64,000 nt of DNA. Origin: Microthrixaceae bacterium. Lineage in GTDB: Bacteria > Actinomycetota > Acidimicrobiia > Acidimicrobiales > DATDAH01. A program made the position numbers and the translations under genes. Shown here one piece after another: positions 19,052-26,095 of this stretch. Under the pieces are notes generated by a model. The model did not search any database. It worked only from the letters and a program-made list of their open reading frames with translations, and was not told the origin of the DNA. The stretch is from contig JACJWK010000010.1 in the NCBI GenBank assembly GCA_020637195.1, positions 57,706 to 121,705 of the forward strand, read 5' to 3'. Position 1 is the first letter of the stretch, and each line of letters begins with the position of its first letter.

Positions 19052-20536
19052 TCAGCCAGCGGGGGCCTCGGTGGGCGGCGTGATGGCGGGTGCGACCCCG
19101 AACGGGAGCGTCGTGGTGACGCCGAACGGATCCACGGGCACCGTGGTGGCGGCCGGATCGAGGGACTCGCCGGAGTCGACCGCCGCCGACGCTCCGGGCG
19201 CGGTCTCGGGATCGAAGTCGGCGCCGAGGATCACGGTGACGTCCACCGTATCGGTGACGTTCTCGCGGAGCACGAGCCGCCCCACGCCCAGCGCGTCGAG
19301 GAGCGCCTGGGCCTGCTGCTCCTCCTCGGGGTCGTAGTACTGCACGACGGTCTCCGCCCGCCCGAACCGCTCGGCGTTGCCGATGAAGGCGATCTCGGCG
19401 CCCGCGGGCACGAGGATGCGGGATGCCTCCACCGCCAGCCCCTCGGTGGCGGTGCCGTCGAGCACCCGTGAGCGGAGGCGACCGACCCCCACCGGCAGCG
19501 GGATGGTCTGCGCGACCAGCTCGTCGACCGCAGCCTGGTCGGGGCGGTAGAGGTTCGTGTCGGTGGCGCCCACGCCCGGGATGCCGATCGGGTCGACGGG
19601 CAGGGTGTTGACGAGCGCCTCGCCGGCGGCCAGCGCCCGCACGAAGCGTCCGAGGCCGCGGTCGGTCTCGCCGGGCACGGCGTTCGGGTCGTCCGAGGCG
19701 GCGACGGCGGCCAGCCAGGCGGTCCAGAACGCCTCCTGGCGCTCGAGCCGCACGAGGTCGTTCTCGTCGGGACCGCGGGTGTTCACGAACAGCCCGATCT
19801 GCTCGGGCGGGACCGGGATCTCGCCCTGCGCGAAGGTGACGGGCGCGCCGGCGGCGTCGGTGGCGGTCAGCGCGACCGGGTTGTCGATCGTGAGGGGTCC
19901 GAGCGGTGCGACGAGGCTCCCCCACTGCGCGTTGTTCGTGATCTCGACGTTCTCCTGGGTCGCGGCGTTGAGCAGGGTCTCGATGCGCTGCTCGAGCCCC
20001 GTCTCGCCCGCGCCCTGGTAGATGTCGTTCATGGGCGCCTCGCCCGTCTCGGTGAACGGCAGCTCGAGCACGGTGCCCGCGGGGAAGAACGTGAGGAACC
20101 CCCCGCCGCTGTTGCGCAGCGAGAGCACCGTGGCGCCCGTCAGGGTGCCGAGGTCGTCGGTCTGCACCACGAGCAGCGTGGGCGTCGGCTCGACCGCCGC
20201 CTCGTAGCCTTCGGCGGTGGGGTCGTCCTCGACCCCGAGCTCTCGCCCGGCGTTGCTGTCGCCGACCGCCCGGACACCCACGAAGGTGAGGACGGGGATG
20301 GCGAGGATCAGCACCACCCAGACCCCGACGAACACGCCGCGGGCGACCGGGTGGGCGCGGCGACCGCGCGGGCGGTCCCCGTCGTCCGCCGCGCGGCGGG
20401 CGTCGGGCTCGGCGGGCGCCGCCCAGGCGACGTCGTCCCAGACCGCACCACGGCGACCGTTCTCCCGGGTGCGCCGGCGGCGCCCTCCCGTGGTCGCCTC
20501 GTCGCCGTCGGGCAGGACCGTGGGCTCCCGGCTCAT
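19052..20536 (-). CDS. LytR/CpsA/Psr-like membrane protein with LytR C-terminal domain
   Basis: 494 residues. A charged cytoplasmic N-terminus of about 70 residues is followed by one membrane helix (VFVGVWVVLILAIPVLTFVGV). Next comes an LCP-like domain (TPTLLVVQTDDLGTLTGATVLSLRNSGG) and a LytR_C-like region (ILVPAGAEIAFIGNAERFGRAETVVQYYDPEEEQQAQALLDALG), ending in a Thr/Pro-rich tail. LCP enzymes attach polymers to peptidoglycan, but the usual Arg/Asp residues (SIPRD) read here as SLRNSG, so catalysis is doubtful. Between nadD and rsfS, as in related actinobacteria. The ATG at 20536 is used; an in-frame GTG at 20563 overlaps the nadD stop. Confidence 0.75.
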   Translation of the reverse strand: MSREPTVLPDGDEATTGGRRRRTRENGRRGAVWDDVAWAAPAEPDARRAADDGDRPRGRRAHPVARGVFVGVWVVLILAIPVLTFVGVRAVGDSNAGRELGVEDDPTAEGYEAAVEPTPTLLVVQTDDLGTLTGATVLSLRNSGGGFLTFFPAGTVLELPFTETGEAPMNDIYQGAGETGLEQRIETLLNAATQENVEITNNAQWGSLVAPLGPLTIDNPVALTATDAAGAPVTFAQGEIPVPPEQIGLFVNTRGPDENDLVRLERQEAFWTAWLAAVAASDDPNAVPGETDRGLGRFVRALAAGEALVNTLPVDPIGIPGVGATDTNLYRPDQAAVDELVAQTIPLPVGVGRLRSRVLDGTATEGLAVEASRILVPAGAEIAFIGNAERFGRAETVVQYYDPEEEQQAQALLDALGVGRLVLRENVTDTVDVTVILGADFDPETAPGASAAVDSGESLDPAATTVPVDPFGVTTTLPFGVAPAITPPTEAPAG

Positions 20537-20549
20537 CGGTCCCGCTCGC

Positions 20550-21146
20550 TCATCGCGGCTCACGATAGAGGCCGAGGCGTTCGATGCCCGAAACGACCGG
20601 GGCGGGCACCAGGTAGTCGAGCGGTCGGCCGTCGACCACGCGCTGTCGCAGGTCGGTCGACGAGATCTCCAGCCGCGGCACCTCGACGCGGCGGACCTCC
20701 CAGCCGGGTGGCGGGCCCCAGGAGCCCCCTGGCCGGTCGACCACGACCACCGTCGCGCGGGCACGCACCTCCTCGACCCGCTCCCACGTCGGCAACCCCT
20801 CGGCCGCGTCGCTGCCCACGATCACGAACAGGTCCCGGGACGGGTCCTCGTCGAGGAGCTCGGCCACGGTGTCAGCCGTGTAGGACTCGCCGCCGCGGCG
20901 GATCTCGAGGTCGGAGGCCTCGACCCCCTCGACGTCGCCCACGGCGAGGCGGACCAGCTCGAGGCGCGCTCCGGCCGCGCTGACCGGCCGCTCCCCCACC
21001 TTCTGCCAGGGCACGTTGGCCACCACCAGCAGGACCCGGTCCAGCCCGAGGTCGTGGCGCGCGTTGACCGCGGCCGCCAGGTGGCCGACGTGCGGAGGGT
21101 CGAAGGTGCCTCCGAAGATCCCGAGGCGCGGTCCCGAGCGGGGCAC
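20550..21146 (-). CDS. nadD: Nicotinate-nucleotide adenylyltransferase
   Basis: 198 residues. LGIFGGTFDPPHVGHLAAAVNA carries the nucleotidyltransferase HxGH motif, and EISSTDLRQRV carries the ISSTxxR motif. It converts nicotinate mononucleotide plus ATP to deamido-NAD. The GTG at 21146 stands 6 nt after TACACT, so a leaderless start is favoured over the longer frame, which would read into the upstream gene. First gene of nadD-lytR-rsfS; its stop overlaps the start region of the lytR-like gene. Confidence 0.95.
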   Translation of the reverse strand: MPRSGPRLGIFGGTFDPPHVGHLAAAVNARHDLGLDRVLLVVANVPWQKVGERPVSAAGARLELVRLAVGDVEGVEASDLEIRRGGESYTADTVAELLDEDPSRDLFVIVGSDAAEGLPTWERVEEVRARATVVVVDRPGGSWGPPPGWEVRRVEVPRLEISSTDLRQRVVDGRPLDYLVPAPVVSGIERLGLYREPR

Positions 21147-21152
21147 CGGCGC

Positions 21153-21158
21153 AGTGTA
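21153..21158 (-). promoter_or_regulatory. -10 box (TACACT) for nadD operon
   Basis: Minus-strand TACACT, 6 nt before the nadD GTG, no ribosome site: a leaderless promoter for nadD-lytR-rsfS. Confidence 0.6.
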
Positions 21159-21169
21159 GGAGTGGCCGG

Positions 21170-23386
21170 TCAGGGCGTCCCGTCGGTGCCGAGCACCCGT
21201 GACCAGTCGACGAGGGACTCGCCCCACGGCGTCGGCGTGAACTCCTCGCGGCTGTTGGCCACCCAGAGCGAGCCGGTGCACGTGTCCACGGGCACGGTGG
21301 CCCGCTCCGCGAGTGGGACGCACGGCGGTCCGGCCTCCGGGAAGGTGAGCCGGAAGGCGGCGTCGGCTCCCCCGAACGGCGACGACGCGCCCACCACGTT
21401 GTTGCGGTAGCTGGGCGTCGGGCCCACGATGAAGTTCGTGTTGGCCGCGTCCGGATAGGTGCGCTCCAGATAGTCCAGCAGCGCCACGACATCGCCGCCC
21501 GCTTGGCTCCAGGACCGCAGGGACACGAACTGGCCGATCGCGAGGATCACCACGAGCAGGGCGCCGAGCCCGATCGTGGTGAGGGGCACGCGTCGCCACA
21601 GGAACCTGCCGAGCCCGGCGATCATCATCGCGGCGCCCACGGAGGACACGGCGTAGAGCCGGTCGTTGAACCCGAGCACGCCCGTGGTGGCGGTCAGCGA
21701 GACGAACAGCCCGAGGAGGAGCACGGCGACCCCGCCCACGACGAGTGACGGACCGGCGTCGCGGCCCCGGTCACCGCGCAGCCACCAGACGAGGCAGACG
21801 ACCACGCCCGCCGCGAGCAGCCCGCCCACCAGCGAGAAGAGCCGATCGGGGGTGTCGAGGCTTCCGAAGAGGCCGATGCCGAAGTGCCCGGACCACAGGG
21901 TGGCCGGGCTCGGCACGCGCAGCTCGAGCGGGTACACGGGATGCGCCCGGGACCAGGCCGTCGCCGCGACGACGAAGGCGAGCGTTCCCGCCCGCCCGAC
22001 CAGGGTGAGGGGCGCCCGCGGGGCCGGCGCACCGGGCCGGAGGGGGGCGAGCGGTGTGGCCACGAGAGCGACCGAGGCGAACGCCACCGGCACGGCGAGC
22101 TCGTAGCAGAGGATCGATGCCCCGAAGCCGAGCCCGGCGAGGAGCCATCGGCCGTCGGTGAAGGCCCAGAGACCGAGCAGGAGCAGCAGGGCGCCGACGG
22201 CGATCTGGCTCGTGCCGGACCACACCGACATGGACTGGTGGATGGGGAGCAGGACCCACACCGCGGTGGCGAGCAGCGCGAGCGGCCGTTCGAAGAAGCG
22301 GGCCAGCACGCTGTAGAGCGCCAGCACGAGCGCCAGGTTGATCGCCGTGAGCACGAGGAACTGCACGAGCGGATGCGGTCCGACGATGCCGTGCAGGAGG
22401 GTGAAGGTCAGCCACGCCCCTGGTCGGGCGTTGACGAGGTCCTGGCCGGACGGCACGGACTCCCACGTCCCGGCCGTGGCCCGCTGGAACTCGAGGCTCC
22501 AGTCATCGAGCACGAAGTTCACACCGAGCACGACCGAGACCGCAGCCCGGGCCACGACCAGCGCCGAGAGCACCGCCACGGCCGGCCGGCGCCGGTCGGG
22601 CCATCCGAGCCGGAACGCGCCGCCGTCCCGTCGGGAGACGTCGACCTTCGGCAGCGCCCCGCGGACACTGTCGGGGAGCGGGCGAGCGAGGAGGTACTCC
22701 CGGCCTGCAGCGATGAGCAGTCCGACGACGAGGCCCACCAGGGCCCCCTTCGCGGCCGCCCGCCAGGGACGTGGCATCACCGGGGCACCGGCGCTCGTCG
22801 GCGCGAGCGAGATGCGGGCGGTGTCGCCGACCGCCGCCTGCCCCGCCTGGAAGTCGGCGAGCAGCGCCTCCTGTTCCGCCAGGTCGGCGGCCACGTCCTC
22901 CCCGGCGGCCTGACGAGCGGTGAGCCCGTCGATTCGGGCCTGGGTGGCGGACACCGCGCTCTCGGCCAGGCCCGTCGCCATCTCCTCGCGCACGGTCAGG
23001 TAGGTCGTCGCCGCCGTCTCGGCCACGGACTCGGCGAAGGGCCCGCTGATCGACCGGCCGACGAAGGCGATGGTGTCCGCCGACACCTGCTCGACCACGA
23101 TCGAGTGGTCGAAGGCGATCTGGGCGCCCGCCCGGCCCAGCACGGCCTCGCTCCGCACCAAGGCGACCTCGCGGGAGATGGCCTGCGCGCCGTCCTGCGG
23201 AGCGTCCGGAGCGCCGAAGCGCTGGTCCAGCGACACCGGGTCGACGGTCACCTCGGCCCTCGACTCGTACACCGCGGGCATCAGCGCGGATCCCGTGCCG
23301 AACAGCGCGGCTCCAGCGAGGGTCGCGGCGAGGAGGATCCAGGCCTGGCGCGCCAGCGCGCCGAGAAGGGTCCCTGGTCCTGGCAC
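21170..23386 (-). CDS. Fusion of Wzz-like chain-length domain and GT-C-like multi-pass membrane domain
   Basis: 738 residues. Residues 1 to about 235 look like a Wzz/polysaccharide co-polymerase: first helix WILLAATLAGAALFGTGSAL, a periplasmic part (YESRAEVTVDPVSLDQRFG, then helices rich in Ala/Glu), and a second helix AAAKGALVGLVVGLLIAAGREYLL. About 265-620 holds roughly ten hydrophobic helices with early DDW (NFVLDDWSLEFQ) after the first helix, as in GT-C glycosyltransferases of the GT39/GT83 kind, where an acidic pair binds the lipid-linked donor. The C-terminal ~110 residues are soluble, with Cys pairs (PPCVPL, DTCTGS). It likely acts in surface polysaccharide export or glycosylation. 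No other capsule genes are nearby. ATG 23386 is the start. Confidence 0.72.
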   Translation of the reverse strand: MPGPGTLLGALARQAWILLAATLAGAALFGTGSALMPAVYESRAEVTVDPVSLDQRFGAPDAPQDGAQAISREVALVRSEAVLGRAGAQIAFDHSIVVEQVSADTIAFVGRSISGPFAESVAETAATTYLTVREEMATGLAESAVSATQARIDGLTARQAAGEDVAADLAEQEALLADFQAGQAAVGDTARISLAPTSAGAPVMPRPWRAAAKGALVGLVVGLLIAAGREYLLARPLPDSVRGALPKVDVSRRDGGAFRLGWPDRRRPAVAVLSALVVARAAVSVVLGVNFVLDDWSLEFQRATAGTWESVPSGQDLVNARPGAWLTFTLLHGIVGPHPLVQFLVLTAINLALVLALYSVLARFFERPLALLATAVWVLLPIHQSMSVWSGTSQIAVGALLLLLGLWAFTDGRWLLAGLGFGASILCYELAVPVAFASVALVATPLAPLRPGAPAPRAPLTLVGRAGTLAFVVAATAWSRAHPVYPLELRVPSPATLWSGHFGIGLFGSLDTPDRLFSLVGGLLAAGVVVCLVWWLRGDRGRDAGPSLVVGGVAVLLLGLFVSLTATTGVLGFNDRLYAVSSVGAAMMIAGLGRFLWRRVPLTTIGLGALLVVILAIGQFVSLRSWSQAGGDVVALLDYLERTYPDAANTNFIVGPTPSYRNNVVGASSPFGGADAAFRLTFPEAGPPCVPLAERATVPVDTCTGSLWVANSREEFTPTPWGESLVDWSRVLGTDGTP

Positions 23387-23440
23387 GGGCGCAGATCATA
23401 GAAGGCCGGGACCCCTCGGTCGGGGGCTTGTGCTCTCCGT

Positions 23441-23459
23441 CCAGAATATGTCATTCTGG
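23441..23459. repeat. Perfect inverted repeat (7-5-7) upstream of sigma gene
   Basis: CCAGAAT-ATGTC-ATTCTGG. It lies in the 325-bp divergent spacer between the Wzz fusion and sigma genes, in an unusually AT-rich patch; a candidate operator. Confidence 0.6.
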
Positions 23460-23534
23460 TTACGAAAGGTGTTCCCCCGCACCGATCCGCCGCCGATCCA
23501 CCCGTTTCCGCGTTCCCGCCCCTCACGGAGCGGG

Positions 23535-23558
23535 TCGAGGTGACCGATGTCACCTCGA
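23535..23558. promoter_or_regulatory. Perfect inverted repeat (10-4-10) just upstream of ECF-type promoter
   Basis: TCGAGGTGAC-CGAT-GTCACCTCGA, ending 5 bp before the GGAAC element at 23564. The position suits an operator or activator site for the sigma-factor gene. It could also act as a hairpin for transcripts crossing the spacer. Confidence 0.65.
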
Positions 23559-23563
23559 GCCCC

Positions 23564-23589
23564 GGAACACCCCTCTGTTCACGGCGGTT
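23564..23589 (+). promoter_or_regulatory. Candidate ECF-sigma promoter (GGAAC-N18-GTT)
   Basis: GGAAC at 23564-23568 and GTT at 23587-23589 are 18 bp apart, the spacing of SigR/SigH-type promoters (GGAAT-N18-GTT). The predicted leader is about 115 nt. A stem CCCGGTGG (23601-23608) / CCACCGGG (23627-23634) falls in it. Confidence 0.45.
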
Positions 23590-23711
23590 GGAGCGGGGAA
23601 CCCGGTGGAGCGGCGTCCGCGTGGCGCCACCGGGCCGAAAATGTCTGAAACCGGGAATCACAGGGCAGTAATTCTCGTTAAGAGACCTGAACTTCCCACA
23701 GAAAAGGTGTC

Positions 23712-24542
23712 ATGAGCGATTCAGTCGGCCAGTACCTCAACGAGATCGGCCTGGTGCCGCTGCTCACCGCCCAGGAGGAGCGCGAGCTCTCCCAGGTGAT
23801 CGAGAAGGGCGCCGAGGCGCGCGAGCGGCTCGCCAACGGCGAGTCGGGCGTCGAGCTCACCCGCGCCGTGCGCGAGGCCGAGCGGGCCAAGGACCGCTTC
23901 ATCCGCGCCAACCTGCGCCTCGTGGTGTCGGTCGCCCGGCGCTACCCGCTCCCCCCCAGCATGGAGCTGCTCGACCTCGTGCAGGAGGGCAACCTCGGCC
24001 TCGAGCACGCCGTGGACAAGTTCGACTGGCGCAAGGGCTTCAAGTTCTCCACCTACGCCACGTTCTGGATCCGCCAGGCCATCGGGCGCGCCCTCGACCA
24101 GAAGGCCAGCCTGGTCCGCCTCCCCGGCGACCGCTCGGCCAGCCTGCGAGCGGCGCTGCGCCAGGTCGCGGGCGACGGCGACGAGCTCGACGACGAGCAC
24201 GCACGACTGCACCGTCTGACCACCCCCACCTCGCTCGACCGCACCATCGGCGACGACGACAGCAACGAGCTCGTCGACCTGCTGCCGGACGCGACCCCCG
24301 GGCCCGAGCAGGAGGTGCTCGACCGCGCCGAGCAGCAGATGGTCACCGACCTGCTGAGCGTGCTCGACCACCGGGCCCGCTACGCCGTCGAGCAGCGCTT
24401 CGGCCTGCACGACGGCCGCAAGCGCAGCTACCGCGAGGTGGGCGAGGAGCTGGGCGTCACCGCCGAGGCCGCCCGCCGACTCGTGAAGCGGGCGGTCAGC
24501 ACCGTCCGCGACCAGGCCGCCGCCACCACCGACGCGGCCTGA
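23712..24542 (+). CDS. RNA polymerase sigma factor, sigma-70 family (group 2-like)
   Basis: 276 residues. Region 1.2 is DSVGQYLNEIGLVPLLTAQEE. Region 2 is FIRANLRLVVSVARRY with the core-binding LLDLVQEGNLGLEHAVDKFD and the -10 recognition FSTYATFWIRQAIGRAL. Region 3 is short, and region 4 ends in SYREVGEELGVTAEAARRLVKRAVSTVRD. It lacks a long region 1.1, so it is probably an alternative sigma of the SigB/HrdD type rather than the housekeeping factor. LEHAVDKFDW replaces the usual LMRAVEKFDY. A good AAAAGGTG ribosome site precedes the ATG (A at 23712). The structured 325-bp upstream region suggests tight control. Confidence 0.9.
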   Translation: MSDSVGQYLNEIGLVPLLTAQEERELSQVIEKGAEARERLANGESGVELTRAVREAERAKDRFIRANLRLVVSVARRYPLPPSMELLDLVQEGNLGLEHAVDKFDWRKGFKFSTYATFWIRQAIGRALDQKASLVRLPGDRSASLRAALRQVAGDGDELDDEHARLHRLTTPTSLDRTIGDDDSNELVDLLPDATPGPEQEVLDRAEQQMVTDLLSVLDHRARYAVEQRFGLHDGRKRSYREVGEELGVTAEAARRLVKRAVSTVRDQAAATTDAA

Positions 24543-24599
24543 GCCGCAACGGCCGCCGCCGCCCGCCGAACCCGCTTGGCGAGCGCGGCCGTCACCCGC

Positions 24600-24605
24600 G
24601 ATCCT
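24600..24605 (+). promoter_or_regulatory. Possible -10 box (GATCCT) for DAHP synthase gene
   Basis: GATCCT stands 6 nt before GTG 24612, the spacing of other leaderless starts here, and helps choose that GTG over the TTG at 24576. Confidence 0.4.
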
Positions 24606-24611
24606 TCTGCC

Positions 24612-25964
24612 GTGGCCGATACCTCCTGGACTCCCTCGTCGTGGCGTGACCGCCCTGCGGGCCAGCAGCCCGACTGGCCCGATCGTGGCGCGCTCGACCA
24701 GGCGGTCAAGGCCATCGCCACGATGCCGCCCCTCGTGTTCGCCGGCGAGGCCCGCGAGCTGACGCGCAGCCTCGCCCAGGTGGGCGCCGGCGAGGCGTTC
24801 CTGCTCCAGGCCGGCGACTGTGCCGAGTCGTTCGACGCGTTCTCGGCGGACGCGATCCGGGACAAGCTCCGGGTCATCCTCCAGATGGCGGTCGTCCTCA
24901 CCTACTCGTCGGGCGTCCCCACGGTGAAGGTGGGACGGATCGCCGGCCAGTTCGCCAAGCCCCGGTCGTCGCCGGTCGAGGTCGTCGAGGAGGTCGAGCT
25001 CCCGTCGTTCCGCGGCGACATCGTCAACTCGATCGGCTTCACCGCGGCGGCCCGGACGCCGGACCCGGACCGGCTGGTCCAGGCGTACCACCAGTCGGCG
25101 TCCACCTTGAACCTGCTCCGGGCCTTCACCAAGGGCGGCTTCGCGGACCTCGGTCAGGTGCACCGCTGGAACCAGGAGTTCGTGGCCAGCAGCCGTGAGG
25201 GGCGCCGGTACGAGCAGCTCGCCTCCGAGATCGACCGTGCCCTCCGCTTCATGAAGGCGTGCGGCGTCGACACCGCGTCGCAGCCCGACCTGCACCAGGT
25301 CGACTTCTTCACGAGCCACGAGGCCCTGATCCTCGGCTACGAGGAAGCCCTCACCCGGCGCGACTCGCTCACCGGGGACTGGTACGACTGCTCGGCCCAC
25401 ATGCTCTGGGTGGGCGAGCGCACCCGCGAGCCCGACGGCGCCCACGTCGAGTTCCTGTCCGGGGTCGAGAACCCGGTGGGCGCCAAGGTCGGCCCCACGG
25501 TCGCGGCCGACGAGGTGCTGGCCCTGTGCGAGCGCCTCAACCCCGACCGCGTGCCGGGCCGGCTCACCCTCATCAGCCGCATGGGCGCGGACCGCATCGA
25601 GGCGGGCCTTCCCCCGCTGCTCGCCGCGGTGCGCGACGCCGGGCATCCGGTGGTGTGGGCCTGCGACCCGATGCACGGCAACACCTTCACGAGCGCGGGA
25701 GGCCGCAAGACCCGCCACCTCGACGACGTGCTGCGCGAGATCGCCGGGTTCTTCGCCGCCCACCGGGCCGAGGGCACCTGGCCGGGTGGCGTCCACGTCG
25801 AGCTCACGGGCGACGACGTCACCGAGTGCCTCGGCGGCGCCGAGGCGATCCTCGACACCGATCTGGACGACCGCTACGAGACGATGTGCGACCCGCGGCT
25901 CAACGCCCGCCAGTCCCTGGATCTCGCGTTCCAGGTGTCCGAGCTGCTCCGCGCCCGCCACTGA
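24612..25964 (+). CDS. aroG: Class II DAHP synthase (3-deoxy-7-phosphoheptulonate synthase)
   Basis: 450 residues, normal for the plant/actinobacterial class II enzyme. Motifs: FLLQAGDCAESF (metal-binding Cys), SGVPTVKVGRIAGQFAKPRSS, HRWNQEFV, GVENPVGAKVGPT, LTLISRMGADRI, WACDPMHGNT and HVELTGDDVTECLGG. It joins phosphoenolpyruvate and erythrose 4-phosphate in the first step of the shikimate pathway. The extra N-terminal residues before GTG 24612 (from TTG 24576) are not conserved-looking. It follows the sigma gene by about 70 bp but seems to have its own promoter. Confidence 0.96.
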   Translation: MADTSWTPSSWRDRPAGQQPDWPDRGALDQAVKAIATMPPLVFAGEARELTRSLAQVGAGEAFLLQAGDCAESFDAFSADAIRDKLRVILQMAVVLTYSSGVPTVKVGRIAGQFAKPRSSPVEVVEEVELPSFRGDIVNSIGFTAAARTPDPDRLVQAYHQSASTLNLLRAFTKGGFADLGQVHRWNQEFVASSREGRRYEQLASEIDRALRFMKACGVDTASQPDLHQVDFFTSHEALILGYEEALTRRDSLTGDWYDCSAHMLWVGERTREPDGAHVEFLSGVENPVGAKVGPTVAADEVLALCERLNPDRVPGRLTLISRMGADRIEAGLPPLLAAVRDAGHPVVWACDPMHGNTFTSAGGRKTRHLDDVLREIAGFFAAHRAEGTWPGGVHVELTGDDVTECLGGAEAILDTDLDDRYETMCDPRLNARQSLDLAFQVSELLRARH

Positions 25965-25968
25965 CGGC

Positions 25969-26000
25969 ACCCCGGGGACGTCGACCCGTACCCGGGGTTT
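25969..26000 (+). terminator. Possible terminator after DAHP synthase
   Basis: Arms ACCCCGGG (25969-25976) and CCCGGGGT (25991-25998), loop 14 nt, followed by TT then CTC. A modest stem with a short T-run, in the right place. Confidence 0.4.
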
Positions 26001-26010
26001 CTCGGAATTG

Positions 26011-26041
26011 TTGACCCGATAGGTCAGGTTTCTCCTACACT
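26011..26041 (+). promoter_or_regulatory. Promoter with embedded palindrome upstream of sulfite reductase
   Basis: TTGACC at 26011-26016 and TACACT at 26036-26041 are 19 bp apart, slightly long for a -35/-10 pair. TGACC-CGATA-GGTCA (26012-26026) is a perfect 5-5-5 inverted repeat over the -35, a likely operator for a sulfur-responsive regulator (regulator not identified). Confidence 0.5.
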
Positions 26042-26046
26042 CGGCC

Positions 26047-26073
26047 GAATCCCGACTCGACCAGTCGGGATTC
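26047..26073 (+). promoter_or_regulatory. Perfect 11-5-11 inverted repeat in sulfite reductase leader
   Basis: GAATCCCGACT-CGACC-AGTCGGGATTC begins about where transcription from TACACT should start and ends 10 nt before the GGAGG ribosome site at 26083. It is either an operator over +1 or a 5' mRNA stem. Confidence 0.7.
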
Positions 26074-26095
26074 CGACCGCCGTGGAGGCCTGCCC

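Larger units (their letters stand above)
23387..23711. other. 325-bp divergent intergenic region with three inverted repeats
   Basis: The longest gene-free stretch in the window. It holds, in order, the 7-5-7 repeat (23441), the 10-4-10 repeat (23535), the ECF-type promoter (23564) and an 8-bp stem (23601/23627), then an AT-richer leader with AAAAGGTG before the sigma ATG. No open frame in it looks coding. Confidence 0.7.

Noticed and set aside
26047..26073. Riboswitch upstream of sulfite reductase
   Set aside because: The leader is too short and simple (one 11-bp stem) to match SAM or other known sulfur riboswitches; treated as an operator or plain hairpin.
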